Assembly: GCA_905250125.1 (NCBI GenBank)
Contig: CAJNOL010001368.1
Location: 1 to 64,000, forward strand
Reading direction: 5' to 3'
Length of the DNA stretch: 64,000 nt
From: Rotaria sordida
Taxonomy: Eukaryota > Rotifera > Eurotatoria > Philodinida > Philodinidae
Shown here: positions 37,311 to 48,808 of the stretch, piece after piece
Numbering within the stretch: the first letter of the stretch is position 1
How the letters are laid out: every line of letters starts with the position of its first letter
Position numbers and translations under genes: made by a program
Notes under the pieces: generated by a model
The model's database searches: none
What the model was told of the DNA's origin: nothing
What the model saw: the letters and a program-made list of their open reading frames with translations, nothing else

Positions 37311-37355
37311 GATGTGAGTGTGCGAGGCCTATTCTTTGATAGTACCCACACCCTT
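37311..37355. repeat. weak telomere-like palindrome, copy 2
   Basis: GATGTGAGTGTGCG is followed after about 20 bp by ACCCACACCC. The arrangement is G-rich then C-rich, as in the copies at 3288 and 47661, but the units are few and degenerate. It interrupts the Tc1/mariner fragment. Confidence 0.4.
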
Positions 37356-37743
37356 TCCTTGCAGCTAAGGTTTAGTGTTGTTAGTATCTATGTGTGAGAA
37401 TAAGAAAGTTGAAATGATGGAAGAGTTCACAAAGTGATGTCATAGTTTTTGTGGTGCATAGTAGTTGTCTCAAAATTGTTGTGAGATCGAGGATACGGAT
37501 TTGGGTGCTCTCGTAAAAATGAGTAAGTGCAGTACCGACTGGAATAATAAGTCCTGATACTCGTCAATCTTTGATGTAGAAAAACGACAATTTATCATAT
37601 ATGGAAAGAAGTATTGGTGCTCTTACGATCTTTACACCATTTGAGTCTTTCATTTGTTTCTTGAACATTGTTAGAGTTGCGTATGTTGTTTTAGCTGATG
37701 TACAATGGATTCTTTTTTTTCATTAGAGTCACTTGGAGGTTCT

Positions 37744-38438
37744 ACAGGTTGATTACGTTATTTTTAATAGTTTTATGTAGTCTGCTGTATTTATGTAGAA
37801 CATCGGGAATTTCTTATTTTGATACAGTTGGATAGAGTATCGACTACTCTATCGAACCATATAGTTAACATTTTATTTCCTTTGGTTCTAGTTCAAAAAA
37901 TCGATAAATNNNNNNNNNNGAATTCGATGTTTGAATATTAGGATAGGAACAACGAAAAGATCTGAAATTTTCATAATAACCTACTCTTACTAAGACCTAT
38001 CTCTGTGCAAAGTTTCAAGTCGAAATTCGAAAATAAATTTTTGTGATGTTCCTGAGAAGGAAACCACGGTATTCTGTTAAAAAATTCTGACATTGATTAA
38101 GCTTTTGTTCACAAAAGTGACGAGATCTTGATCTTAATAAACCAATATCAAAGCAATTATTTACTACAAAGATACTTTCCTTTTATAATGTTTCCAGAGT
38201 GGAGGAAAAATTGATGATTTTTTGACCAACTCTTTACTGCGTAAAAAAATCATTTTCGTTGCTTTTTGAGATTTATCGATTTTCTGAACTAGGACCAAAG
38301 GAAATAAAATGTAAACTATATGGTTCGATAGAGTAGTCGATACTCTATCCAACTGTATCAAAATAAGAAATCCCCCGATGTTCTACATAAATACAGCAAA
38401 CTACACAAAACTATTAAAAATAACATAATCAACCTGTA
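37744..38438. mobile_element. inverted-repeat element containing an assembly gap
   Basis: The left arm begins TACAGGTTGATTACGTTATT and the right arm ends with its reverse complement (AATAACATAATCAACCTGTA). Blocks such as GATAGAGTATCGACTACTCT and AGTAGTCGATACTCTATCC pair as well. Arms are about 165 bp, with a ~350-bp centre that carries the N run at its left edge. No protein is supported. Confidence 0.75.
37910..37919. other. assembly gap (10 Ns)
   Basis: Ten consecutive Ns lie at the inner edge of the left arm of an inverted repeat. The true size of the gap is unknown. Confidence 0.99.
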
Positions 38439-40015
38439 TATCGGTTTTCTTTTAATGTAAATCAATTCTAATCGTTTTTTTTTTTATTTGATAATTGATG
38501 CATTATCAGAAAAAAACGTGTGATCGAAAATTTCCCAAGCATGTTTATACATTATATGTCATCGATCATATTATTTAAATCAAAAAATTTAATTTTCAAT
38601 TTCATTAATGATTACAATCATATATTATGCTTTACTATTATAATTATAAGACATACATATGTTGTATAATATACCGTTGTTTTTAAATAATATCACAAAT
38701 TAACCTCGTGCTTGTGTAAACAAAACACTTTTAAAAAATAACAACATTTTTTTTTCAAGAAATTTCATTCATCATTCAATATTCTTATGTCCTCAAACTG
38801 GAAAAAGTACATTGAAAATATTTGGTCGATACAAAAAAAAACAAACAATTCATCTAGTAACTATTGAAATTTCATCAATCATTCCATGTTCCGTGTGGTT
38901 TCTTTTGAATTCAGTACTAATTTTAAAAAAATTCTTTCAGAATTCTATGTGAATAAATTCATCTAGATTCTCAAAGTCTGCCAATTTCAATTGACGATTA
39001 TTCGAACGCATTTTTAAAAAAGTATCTTTGACTAACAAAATAAAATCCGTATGAATTCAATATTTGACAAATAACAACAAAAACAAAAAAAAACGCCCAT
39101 GGTTGAACTTATTTGACAAAAAAAATATCGAATGTAAAATTAACATGCATTACCATTAAAAGAAAGAACTTTTTTTAAAGGTTCAAGATGTATTATTTTT
39201 ATGCTTGTCCTTGATCAAAGAAGAAAAAAAAAACAAAGTTTGTTGGGTACATTTCACATTTATTATAATTCAGATCATAATATGGCTTCGGCTGAGAAAC
39301 AATAACATAGAAAAAAAAGTGAAGTTTTATTTACAAATATCGTTAACTTGAAATTGCTAAAGTATTCGAATATCTTTTTTAACAAATAATATCGGATAAC
39401 ATATATTTCACTCTACTGACTTTCAGCAAATCACAAAATTAATGTTGTAACGAAGCATTCACATGCTACAAGCAAACATTTGGTTTCGATATAATTGCTG
39501 AAAATCGATTGTAAAATTTATCTTTTCCCTAATATCTTGTTTTCTTCAATCAAACAAAATTAAAATTGAAATTTCTCAAGAAAAATAGTTGAGTTAAAAA
39601 GTCAAACAAACATTTATCGATGTCCTTTTTTTTTTTTTCTATTGACAAATAGTTCCTATAGTTGTTTTGTCACGATGAACTTTGACTGCAATAGTTATGT
39701 TTTAACAGATTTCTATCCGCCCATTATTTTTTTTTTACTTTAGTTTCTTTTTTTTTTTTAATATAAAGACAAGACATTGAAAATATTTTGGCATTCATTC
39801 ATTGCTAAATACATTCGCCTCTGATTACTTAAGAGTGTCGAGCAACCGTTTGTATCTTATGCAAACAAAACAAACCCTTCTATTTATTTATTGAGTATCA
39901 ACAAGAACATTTTTTTTCATTTCATTCTTCGTTTTATTATTTTTATTTTTTGCTTTTTTAAAATTATTAAACAAAAAAAAAAAAAAAGGAAAATAGCATT
40001 CGTAATAATTAACAA
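38439..40015. other. intergenic region upstream of the 40.0-kb gene
   Basis: AT-rich sequence without a supported gene. The 3' part should contain the promoter of the plus-strand gene at 40016. No clear motif beyond long A and T runs was seen. Confidence 0.45.
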
Positions 40016-41320
40016 ATGGCTCAACCATGCATGATTGCAACATGTCGACGTGTATCACAAACATTATGTTATGGATGTCAACAAAATTTTTGTCGTGATC
40101 ATATAATTGAACATGATTTATCTCTTAATTCACAATTAAATCCATTATCAGATGAAATTAATGCACTTGGTGAACGTTTAAAATCAGTTAATCTGGAAAA
40201 TGCTATTGGAAATTCACGTAAGAAACTTGAACAATGGCGTATTGATTGTCATAAAACAATTGATGATTTTTTTGAACAAAAATGTCATGAACTTGATCGA
40301 TGTATTAGAAAAAAAATGGAAAAACAACGTGAAGAAATACGTCGAATACGTATAAAAATGTCAGATTTAATACGTGAACAAGAAGCAACACATAAAGATA
40401 TTGATTTATTAACAATAACTGTACGTGATCTTGAACATGAAATAAATAAAATTGAACAAATATCATTTCAAATTGAAATAAAATCTTTAGTTTTGGATGA
40501 TAATTTAATATATATTGAAAATTTAGATATAAATCATTTTGATTTAATATCATTATCATCAATTTATAAAACAATAAATTATCCAAGAGAAAATTGGACA
40601 CCATTAACATGTAATAATCAATATTTATTAATACATCAAGAACCAAATTTATGTTTAGTTGATCAAAATTTAAACATAATTAAACAAAATTCATGGATAT
40701 ATGGTACAATTTATGATATGTGTTGGTCATCAACATTAAATCGTTTTATTGTTATAAATGGTAGTGATGTTTTTTTTATTGATGAAAATTTTATATCTAT
40801 TGAAAATATTCAAACACTTCAAAAATGTAAATGGTTATCATGTACAACATCTGAAACATCATTATTTTTATCAACTAAAGTATGGGGTTCATCAATAATG
40901 GAATTTAGTTTATTACCAACAATTAAACTTATTAAACAATGGCAATCACCAGATACATGTACACGTGATGAAGTTATTAATGGAATTGTTTATAATAATG
41001 ATACACTTGCTATGATGATTAAAAATCCATCAGAAAAAACAATACATATTGAAATAAGATCATCAATAACATTAGATCGAATTTGGTCACTTAAACTTAA
41101 TATAGCATATAGTCAAAATATACGTACTCGATGTTGTTTACTTCCTAATGATCAATGGCTTGTAGTTGATCGAAATACTTCACGTATATTTCATATAACT
41201 AAAGATGGAAAAGTCAAATCATCAAGTGCATATAATCCACCACCATTTTGTGCTGTTTTATTCGATCATAATATGTTAGCTATATCAACAGCTCGTGGTG
41301 TAAACATACATAAACTCTAG
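40016..41320 (+). CDS. intronless protein with B-box-like zinc finger, coiled coil and beta-repeat C-terminus
   Basis: A single uninterrupted frame of 434 residues. The N-terminus has a Cys/His cluster, C5-x4-C10-x7-C18-x2-C21-x4-C26-x2-H29-x3-H33, resembling a B-box zinc finger (LCYGCQQNFCRDHIIEHD). A charged helix rich in Lys, Arg and Glu (about residues 45-155) looks like a coiled coil (EKQREEIRRIRIKMSDLIRE). The C-terminal ~270 residues show repeated short beta-strand patterns (CLVDQNLNIIKQ, FFIDENFISIEN, RIFHITKDGKV) that suggest a beta-propeller similar to NHL/TRIM proteins. There is no RING finger. I infer a TRIM/NHL-like scaffold protein, possibly in RNA or ubiquitin biology, but no specific function can be named. 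The lack of introns, unlike most neighbours, suggests origin by retroposition or a lineage-specific family. The Met start is followed directly by the Cys cluster, which supports it. Confidence 0.8.
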   Translation: MAQPCMIATCRRVSQTLCYGCQQNFCRDHIIEHDLSLNSQLNPLSDEINALGERLKSVNLENAIGNSRKKLEQWRIDCHKTIDDFFEQKCHELDRCIRKKMEKQREEIRRIRIKMSDLIREQEATHKDIDLLTITVRDLEHEINKIEQISFQIEIKSLVLDDNLIYIENLDINHFDLISLSSIYKTINYPRENWTPLTCNNQYLLIHQEPNLCLVDQNLNIIKQNSWIYGTIYDMCWSSTLNRFIVINGSDVFFIDENFISIENIQTLQKCKWLSCTTSETSLFLSTKVWGSSIMEFSLLPTIKLIKQWQSPDTCTRDEVINGIVYNNDTLAMMIKNPSEKTIHIEIRSSITLDRIWSLKLNIAYSQNIRTRCCLLPNDQWLVVDRNTSRIFHITKDGKVKSSSAYNPPPFCAVLFDHNMLAISTARGVNIHKL

Positions 41321-41895
41321 TCGAATGATTGTACTTATTATTTTCTTTTTTTTTGCTTCTTAGTTTACAAAAGTTATATAAAATTGAAGAATAGTATTCT
41401 TCATTGATAATGATAAACAAGAGAGAAGAATGTTAAACTATTGTTTACTATAGAAAAAGATTTTTCCTGGTTTTTTTTTTTGTAGAAATTTGTTATGATT
41501 AAAAAAATTTATTTTGCTTTTTGTTCATTGTTGGATGATTATTATTATTATAAAAAAAACAACCTAATAATAATACATATTATCATTAGCTCTCTATATC
41601 TCTTTTTCCTGCAATTAAAAAAATCGATCACTTGTAAACATAACACAATATTGAGGTTTTTGTTCTTGAAAAAATAATGGGAAAAATGATTTATTTATAG
41701 AACAATATTGAATAGAGATGTCCTGAGAGAATTTACAGTGTTATGAGTTATTCATTAATAACTTCATCACTATAACGCATGATGATCATCCGTAGATTAC
41801 ACCTGTTTGTGAGTAGTATTTTATCTAGATTTTCTCTTTCGGAAGATCATCTTGCCCATATCATCTAGAAGCAACGCCTACTTATGAAGAAATAC

Positions 41896-42671
41896 ATGTG
41901 AAAACCTCGGATTTAAATCCGAGATTTATGTGTACTACAAAAAGTGAATGAGACAAATCGGTCATCCTAGAATATGTGGATATAAAGATCAGCCTAGTAA
42001 ATCCTTTCTATAAACACTTGAATGTTATTGGCTACTGCTCAACCAATAGGATTTGTGGGTGAATACAGCTCAGATTTGAACTCTTCGCCTTGAGTTATCC
42101 TCATAAAGTCGTTTTCCCTATAATTTGATTTCTATTGGTTAGTGCTTAACCAATGTGGCTTCGAGTCAAGTGGATTATAGATTCGAGTTCTCCATCCCAG
42201 AAAACCTCGAAGTATTATCTCTACGATCGGAATATAGAGCTCTAATTGTGGATTGATTAGAGCGCAGACAAAAACAGAATCAATTTCCGTTGATTTATCC
42301 TTGCAATAGGTGTGCTAGCCTTCTTATTTCTTGATGTTTTATATACCATTTTGTAGCTCGTAAAATTCTCTATCGAATGGTATATAATAGTTGAGGTTTT
42401 ATTTGACTATGATAGGGAAAATGTTTTACGAAAGTGGGGATAGGTCAATTTTCCTATAGGAAGCCGTAGGGGAAAATCAGTATTCTTGCAATAACTCAGG
42501 AACGGCTCGGCCAATCCTTCTCATCTTCGAACTCGACCGAGATAATGTTAAGACTAAACTGTATAGAAAATTTCATCGTGATCGGACTCCCCTTTCAAAA
42601 GTTATCGTGTAAACGGCCGGACGGACACACTGACCGATTCTATAGTGTACTCACTTTTTGAGTACACAAAA
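41896..42671. mobile_element. 776-bp dispersed repeat, copy 1
   Basis: It begins ATGTGAAAACCTCGG, runs into the perfect palindrome CTCGGATTTAAATCCGAG, and ends with the palindrome GTGTACTCACTTTTTGAGTACAC. Nearly the whole length recurs in the same orientation at 48031. Subterminal motifs are inverted relatives: GTGTACTACAAAAAGTGAATGAGAC on the left and, read in reverse, GTGTACTCAAAAAGTGAG on the right. No coding frame is present. It is probably a nonautonomous DNA element. Confidence 0.8.
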
Positions 42672-43103
42672 AAGGGAACCTAACACCTATAAATATTAGC
42701 TTTGTAATTGCTTCCAATAGCAAAAAACAATTGTCACAAAAGAAAAATAATTTCTTTCAAGATTTTTTCGCAAATACTTGTAACCACATGTATGTGGCTT
42801 TCTATTTCTCAAAACTTAAATTCACTAGTTCAAATCATTAGACAATATTTAAGCATTATTTCCTCAAATAGGATCTAGTTATTCTGACTCAATAAATATA
42901 AATTTCAATTAATAGAAGCTTCAGCACACAAACTTATGCCGCTTGATTATAAGCAAATCGTTTAGATGATGAGAAAAAGAAAAAAAAAACATTATCAAAT
43001 AATTCTTGAATTTGAAACAATTTTATTCGATGATAAATAACATCTATTAAGTATTCTTATCATATTACAGTGAATGAGAATGAACTATGGACTCCAGGTT
43101 GGT

Positions 43104-44000
43104 TTATCCTGAATTTGTTTCATTTCTGGCGATCTTGTCCTCCTTCTTTTCAGAAGTCACTGGCAAAGAATTGAAAAAAAGTGGATTCAGTTTTAAGAAG
43201 GCATATTCGAAATATTGACTTCCAGCGATGAGATTCGGCTCTTTGTTGAAGATGACGTAGTGATGTGTTCGTAAGAGTTCAAAAAATGCATGAATCTCAT
43301 TTGGATCCTTCGGGTGGAGCTCGACCAAAATTTGTTGTGGTAAAAAACGTGTCGATGATTGCATAAGCATAGGAAAGAAAAAGTATTCACCACCTTCAAT
43401 ATCAATTTTTAATATATCGATTTTTCGTTGAGTATGATTCAATTCTTGAATGATTGTTGTCCAATTTTTTGAGCCTGATGGATGAATACCATTGCCAAAA
43501 GTAATTTGATGAAATATACAAATACCATTCGGACAACTATATTGATTTTGATCGAAAGTATGAATTTCACAATGTGGCATTGTTTTTTTCATATCGACTT
43601 CGAAGCCGAAATCACCATCAGATCCAACACTATACACCAGACAATCCAATCGAGATTTTAATCGATAAGGATCACACACCCATTTGCCGCCATCACCCAT
43701 TCGACCGATTCGCCTTGCATGGGAACAATGAAAATTCGGCTCCCAATTCATGAGAAAAAAAATGTTACTCTTGCGTTTCATCATATTTTCTTTATCTTGT
43801 ATTTGATAAACATTTTTGCGTTCATTCCAAATATTGTTCGACTCACAAATAAAATTATCACTTTCGTGTAATGATAAACGACAATCAGTGGTAAACATAA
43901 AAGGGATTTGTAGACATGATTGTCTATTCGACAAAAGAACAATTGATATGACGATGAGCACCAAAAACGAGATTACTACCGATATAGACGGAAACTGCAT
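43104..44000 (-). CDS. METTL24-like membrane-anchored methyltransferase, intronless
   Basis: A single frame of 298 residues. The N-terminus is a signal anchor (about residues 6-24, ISVVISFLVLIVISIVLL), so the enzyme is probably a type II protein of the secretory pathway. The catalytic region has EPNFHCSHARRIGRMGDGGKWVCDP, then CLVYSVGSDGDFGFE (SAM-binding motif I) and later DILKIDIEGGEY (the acidic loop found in FkbM-like enzymes). These are features of the Methyltransf_22/METTL24 group, whose substrates are not established. Two N-glycosylation sequons (NWT, NHT) fit a luminal location. The C-terminal tail is charged and probably disordered. It has no introns. The start is the Met just before the hydrophobic anchor. 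Confidence 0.88.
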   Translation of the reverse strand: MQFPSISVVISFLVLIVISIVLLSNRQSCLQIPFMFTTDCRLSLHESDNFICESNNIWNERKNVYQIQDKENMMKRKSNIFFLMNWEPNFHCSHARRIGRMGDGGKWVCDPYRLKSRLDCLVYSVGSDGDFGFEVDMKKTMPHCEIHTFDQNQYSCPNGICIFHQITFGNGIHPSGSKNWTTIIQELNHTQRKIDILKIDIEGGEYFFFPMLMQSSTRFLPQQILVELHPKDPNEIHAFFELLRTHHYVIFNKEPNLIAGSQYFEYAFLKLNPLFFNSLPVTSEKKEDKIARNETNSG

Positions 44001-44645
44001 TTATTAATGATGACCAATCGATAAAGAAAATACTGAAATGAAAAAAATAGATACTGTCATGATTAGATACAGACAATACCACATTCTAATTATTCAAAGC
44101 ATAGAGAGTCAATGTAAATCAATTGATTGTTCGACCTGCGATATTTCTTATTTATTTATTGATAAGTTCTGCTCACAAAGAGAAGGAAACAAAAACCAAG
44201 CAATGCTCGTTTGAGTAGGAATATTACTTACTACAACTATTTTATCCCTTCTTGGCTACATTATAAAAAAAAAATATGAATTTTTTTGGTTGCTTTTCAA
44301 TTTAACGGAAATACTTTTCTGAACAAAATGAAAAAGAGCATGAAAGCACTTTTTATATCAATAATTTACATTGAAAAAAGATTAAGAAATTGTTGATTTA
44401 GTCTTGCCTTCACTAAGCTCATTTTTATTCACTGCTGAATCATGGAATATGCAATATGGAAACTTTTCTCTTTTTCTATCATTCTGTCATTGGATGTTTC
44501 TTTTTTGGCATTGTGCACACAAGTCACATATAAGAAAAATGCACTCCTTCTTTGAATAGAAACCGAACGTTGTGACGGCTTAGTTTTCAGCGTTCTTTTT
44601 CAAATATGAATGTAATGCTTGCAAAATTATCCCTTTCGAGGCGAT
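44001..44645. other. upstream region of the METTL24-like gene
   Basis: No coding sequence was recognised. As the 5' flank of a minus-strand gene it should contain its promoter. Poly-A runs are present and nothing else is distinctive. Confidence 0.4.
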
Positions 44646-44665
44646 GTCGCCCACCGGTGGGCGAC
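44646..44665. repeat. perfect 20-bp GC-rich palindrome
   Basis: GTCGCCCACCGGTGGGCGAC is its own reverse complement and much more GC-rich than its surroundings. It lies 25 bp before a foldback element. Confidence 0.85.
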
Positions 44666-44690
44666 GCTATAATTTACACTGGTCAATCAT

Positions 44691-45001
44691 CCATACAAAC
44701 AAAAAGTTCTCGGAAGATGTCTCCGTCTATCAGACTTTGCGGAGCTATCTGCGCTGATCATTTTGATAAAAAAATATTCTAAGTTTGACCGATAAATGAC
44801 GATGCTATGGTCAAAATACTGAAAAATCTCAAGCTTCTCTATGTGCAAGAGCTGTAACGTTTTTCAGTATTTTAATCATAGCATCGTCATTTATTGGTCA
44901 AAGTTAGAATATTCTTTTATCAAAATGATTAGCGCGCATATAGCTCCACAAAATCTGATAGACGAAGACATTTTCTCGGAACTTTTTGTTTTTATGTATG
45001 G
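44691..45001. mobile_element. 310-bp foldback element
   Basis: The left arm (44691-44826) starts CCATACAAACAAAAAGTTCT and the right arm (about 44859-45001) ends with the reverse complement (ACTTTTTGTTTTTATGTATGG). A loop of about 32 bp separates them. Arms differ by scattered changes. The open frame at 44841-45101 is an arm product, not a gene. Confidence 0.8.
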
Positions 45002-45380
45002 CTACCCATGGAAGTACACTAGTTACATCCCTAACATTTTTGTAACTGTCCGTGATTCTATAGCTTATTATCACCCTATGAATTATCAGTTATACTCTTA
45101 AATCCCGTTTTTAACGGCCTTTCATTTTATATAAAAATCACTTGTATATCTCTTTGATTTGAGCTGAAATCTTTGGAAAAACATTTTTGGAAACCCTGTA
45201 GAATCACATCGCCTTGAAAGGGTTATGCAAAAAAAGAAGTTTATCGCACGCACTATCACACGATAAAAAAAACTTATTAGTGTCGGTAGAGCCGTTGAAT
45301 TACATGGATGGAGCTCATTATTTTGTATTCATTTCTATGTGATTTTCAGTGAATTCACCTATTTATTTATCCACATGATT

Positions 45381-45470
45381 CAATAGAAAAATTGCAGAAG
45401 GAGACATATTCAAAAGAAAAATTGCAGAAGGAGACATATTCAAAAGAAAAATTGCAGAAGGAGACATATT
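45381..45470. repeat. three tandem copies of a 30-bp unit
   Basis: The unit CAAAAGAAAAATTGCAGAAG plus GAGACATATT repeats three times with one difference in the first copy (CAATAG). Each unit is a multiple of three and leaves a minus-strand frame open (SPSAIFLLNM), but that frame has no other coding support. Confidence 0.9.
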
Positions 45471-47660
45471 CAAAAGCAAAAAAACGATTTCATCGTCTAT
45501 CGAGATGAATAGAAAGATAAAATTTAAATACGTTGAGCATACATCATTTGCTTGCATCGTATGCAATCATTTATCTCATATACAAATTCAAAACGGGCCA
45601 TTCGTTTTTGTACCGAAGCTACCAAGCGTTCAAGTCTGACTATGAGTGTTTGTTACAAGCAGAGTAAAAAACACGTATTGGTACTAGTGGTGAGAGAAAG
45701 TTAACAAGAAATGTACCTAGAAATCAGCGATCCAAACAGGTCATCGAGCCTGTCTGAGACAGGCACAGGCCAGACAGGCTGCTTAAAATAGACAGACCGC
45801 CTGCCTATCACGGTTTTCACGATTTTCAATAAAAAGAAGCTTCACTTTTTGAGCAAGAAATCTATCACATTTTAGTCCCAATGAGATTGCAATAATAAGC
45901 TTTTCTTTCCCTGAAAAATCTCTTATTATTTTTATCTTCATCATAGGATTTCGCATAACAGAAGGACCAAATAACTCTATTATCCCACATCTCCATTGTA
46001 ACTTGAGAATTCTCTTGATAATCCTAACCACAGAGATATTTTCAGTAGAATACGATCCTTTCAAGACCTTTCGGCTCGAGTTTTGTCGACATCAGAAAAA
46101 TAGTCATTATGCACTTAAAACTATTCGCTCTGGAGACATTATCCTGAACATATTCATTGCCAAAAACTTAGTTGAAGATAATTCTTTCCACAAAAATTTT
46201 CCAAAGCACTTGTTTTCTGTACAGCATTGTATCTAATTTTCAGCAAGGTCAAACCTTTTCGAATGGTAAAAGGATACAATGTCAAAGAGTTTTTTTCTAC
46301 GGTGAAACTCACAAAACCTATTGATAATTCTTGCTTCAGACGCTCGATAAGAAGAGTGACGATTACAATAATTAATATCTGCTATTCATTTCATACAGAA
46401 CTTTTCAGGATTTTTGTCGATTGGAAAATAACTACTATGATACGAAAACAATACTACACAAGCTTAGTCGCATTACTGAAGGACAGGAAAGTCCGCTGGA
46501 TACTGATAATGAAAAAAGTCTTCTAAAGAGAATATAATTTTAAAAGACTTACGTTTGCTCACTGTATTTTTGTACAATCGTTTATGCTGACGAACAGTAC
46601 AATAGTGTAATGAATCGAAGTTATTCTATGCAAAAAAAAAGCATTATGTTGGTTGTACAGACATCGAAAAAATAACCTTGGCTTGTATGCATTCATCCAT
46701 ATACGTAAAATAATACATATCATATATTATTCATATATCTTGTTTTTTCATAGCCATATTATCATTGTTTTACTTATTCTCTTATTCACCATTCAAACAG
46801 CTTAATTGACGGAGAGAGAAAGTGAATCCAAGGTTGGAAAAAACGTGCACTATACCACAGCTTAATTTGTTTCTTCTGTCATTGTTGTACAAGATAGATA
46901 AAACATTAATGCTTCACAAGCAATAGTATTCTGCTCAATACCGTTGATCCTGGTAGAACCAAGCTTCAAACGTCTCTTCTATATATAAGTGGAGACAATC
47001 GTTTTTGATACTATTTATGCAAAAAAAATTTAACAAGAAAATCAACATGCACATGATTTTCATCAATTTAAAGCGCAGGTCATTGATGAAAATCCAGAAA
47101 TTATACTTTTTCCAGATTAAATGGAAGATTATAATCGATTATTTCTTGTGATAGGCCGTAAGATGTAAGAAGCGATATATCTCCATTTTCGTTTCGTTGG
47201 AAGTCATGACAGAAGAGAAAAAAAAATAATCGTGATAAGTATGTATATAGATGTAAAAGAAACGATAGAACGAACGAAAAATCTTATAATTAAAGTCACA
47301 ATAAGTGTAAGACGTTTCTTACGTGTTACGATGCATTGTGAGTATAAAAGCAAAATGAAATAAACGATTATATAGTATAGATTGAGATATAATATGTTTC
47401 GAACCTATGGAATAACCAAAAATGATAGTAATTAGCTATTTGGTGTGAGTATCTTGAGGATACAACTATATTTTTAATTTCATAAATTTATTTTACTACA
47501 AGTCCAAATAGTACAAGAGTAATAAATAATAACAAAAAATATGAATATTCAGATAAATATTATATCAGACAATAAGCAAATCTTTTTTAACTGTTTTTAT
47601 TCAAGAACAATAAAATATTAGCATTGTCATGGGTGTCCATCTTGAGCGTTTATCTGAAGT
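45471..47660. other. intergenic region with an imperfect GC-richer palindrome
   Basis: No gene is supported. GCCTGTCTGAGACAGGC near 45749 is an almost perfect inverted repeat, followed by related CAGACAGGC words up to 45800. Open frames at 45783-46526 overlap on both strands and show no family resemblance. Confidence 0.4.
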
Positions 47661-47816
47661 TGGGTGTGGGTGTGTGGGTGTGTGGGTGTGGGGTGTAGGT
47701 GTGGGTGTGTGGTGTAGGTGTGGGTATGGGTGTGGGTGTGGATTTCTTCCCTTCTCTCATACCCACACCCCACCCCACACCCACACCCCCCCCCCCCCAC
47801 ACCCCCACCCACACCC
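47661..47816. repeat. telomere-like G-rich/C-rich palindrome, copy 3
   Basis: About 80 bp of GGGTGTG/TGTGGG-type units (47661-47741) are followed by a 19-bp spacer (GATTTCTTCCCTTCTCTCA) and about 55 bp of the complementary ACCCACACCCC type, including a long C-run. The spacer, reversed, resembles the spacer of the copy at 3288. The frames across it are repeat translations, not genes. Confidence 0.85.
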
Positions 47817-48030
47817 TTGTCACTACCAGAGAACTTTTTACATTTCATTTGACACAGCAAAAATATTATGGACTCTAAAATTTGTCTTTGTTTTATGTGA
47901 GGTTGCCAATGTTTTCTTTGTATGTACACGTAAATGGAAAACAAACACAAGATTTCTAGTGAATATGAAAAAGAAGTCGATTTATTATGTTCCTAAAATA
48001 GCATATTTTGATGATTTTAAAGTGAAATAA

Positions 48031-48808
48031 ATGTGGAAACCTCGGATTTAAATCCGAGAGTTATATGTACTTCAAAAAGTGAATGAGACAGAGGAGTCAT
48101 TCTAGAATGTGTCGACATCAACATTGTCCTGGCAAACCTTTTCTATAAACACTTGATTTCTATTGGCTACTGCTCAACCAATAGGATTTGGAGGCAGCTA
48201 CAGCTCAGATTTGAACTCTTCACCTTGATTTACCCTAAGAAACTCGTTTTTCCTATAACTTGATTTCTATTGGTCACTGCTCAACCAATGGAATTTCGAG
48301 ACGAATGGAACACAGATTCGAGTTCTCTATCCCAGAAAACCTTGAACTATCATCTCTGTGATCGGAAGATAGAGCTCTATTTATGGATTAATTAGAGCGT
48401 GGACAAACTGAGAACCGAATTCCGTTTAATTATCTTTGCAATAGGTAAGTTAACTTTCTTGTTTCCTTATGTTTTATGTACCATTTCGTAGCTCGTGAAA
48501 TTCTCTATCGAATGGTATATAATAGTTGGGGTTTTATTTTGAGTATGATAGGAAAAGTTTTTTACGAAAGCGAGGATGGGTCGATTTTCGCATAGGAAGC
48601 CATAGGAAAAAATGAGTATTTTTGCAATAACTCAGGAATGATTCAGCCAATTCTTCTCATCTTCGAACTCGACCGAGACATTGTTAAGACTGAACTGTGT
48701 AGAAAATCTCATCGCGATTGGACTCTCCTTTCAAAAGTTATCGTGTTAACGGCCAGCCGGACATACTGACCGATTCTAGAGTGTACTCACTTTTTGAGTA
48801 CACAAAAA
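48031..48808. mobile_element. ~776-bp dispersed repeat, copy 2
   Basis: It is collinear with the copy at 41896 over its full length. It starts ATGTGGAAACCTCGGATTTA and ends GTGTACTCACTTTTTGAGTACAC. Scattered substitutions and small indels separate the copies. It is noncoding. Confidence 0.8.

Noticed and set aside
40305..40646. 113-residue minus-strand frame under the 40.0-kb gene
   Set aside because: It is the shadow of the coiled-coil coding region and is extremely hydrophobic and repetitive.
45363..45566. Frame with three SPSAIFLLNM repeats
   Set aside because: It comes from a 30-bp tandem repeat that stays open because 30 is a multiple of three. There is no other coding support.
47627..48030. 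Open frames rich in Gly/Val/Cys or His/Thr/Pro
   Set aside because: They are translations of the TGTGGG-type repeat on both strands.
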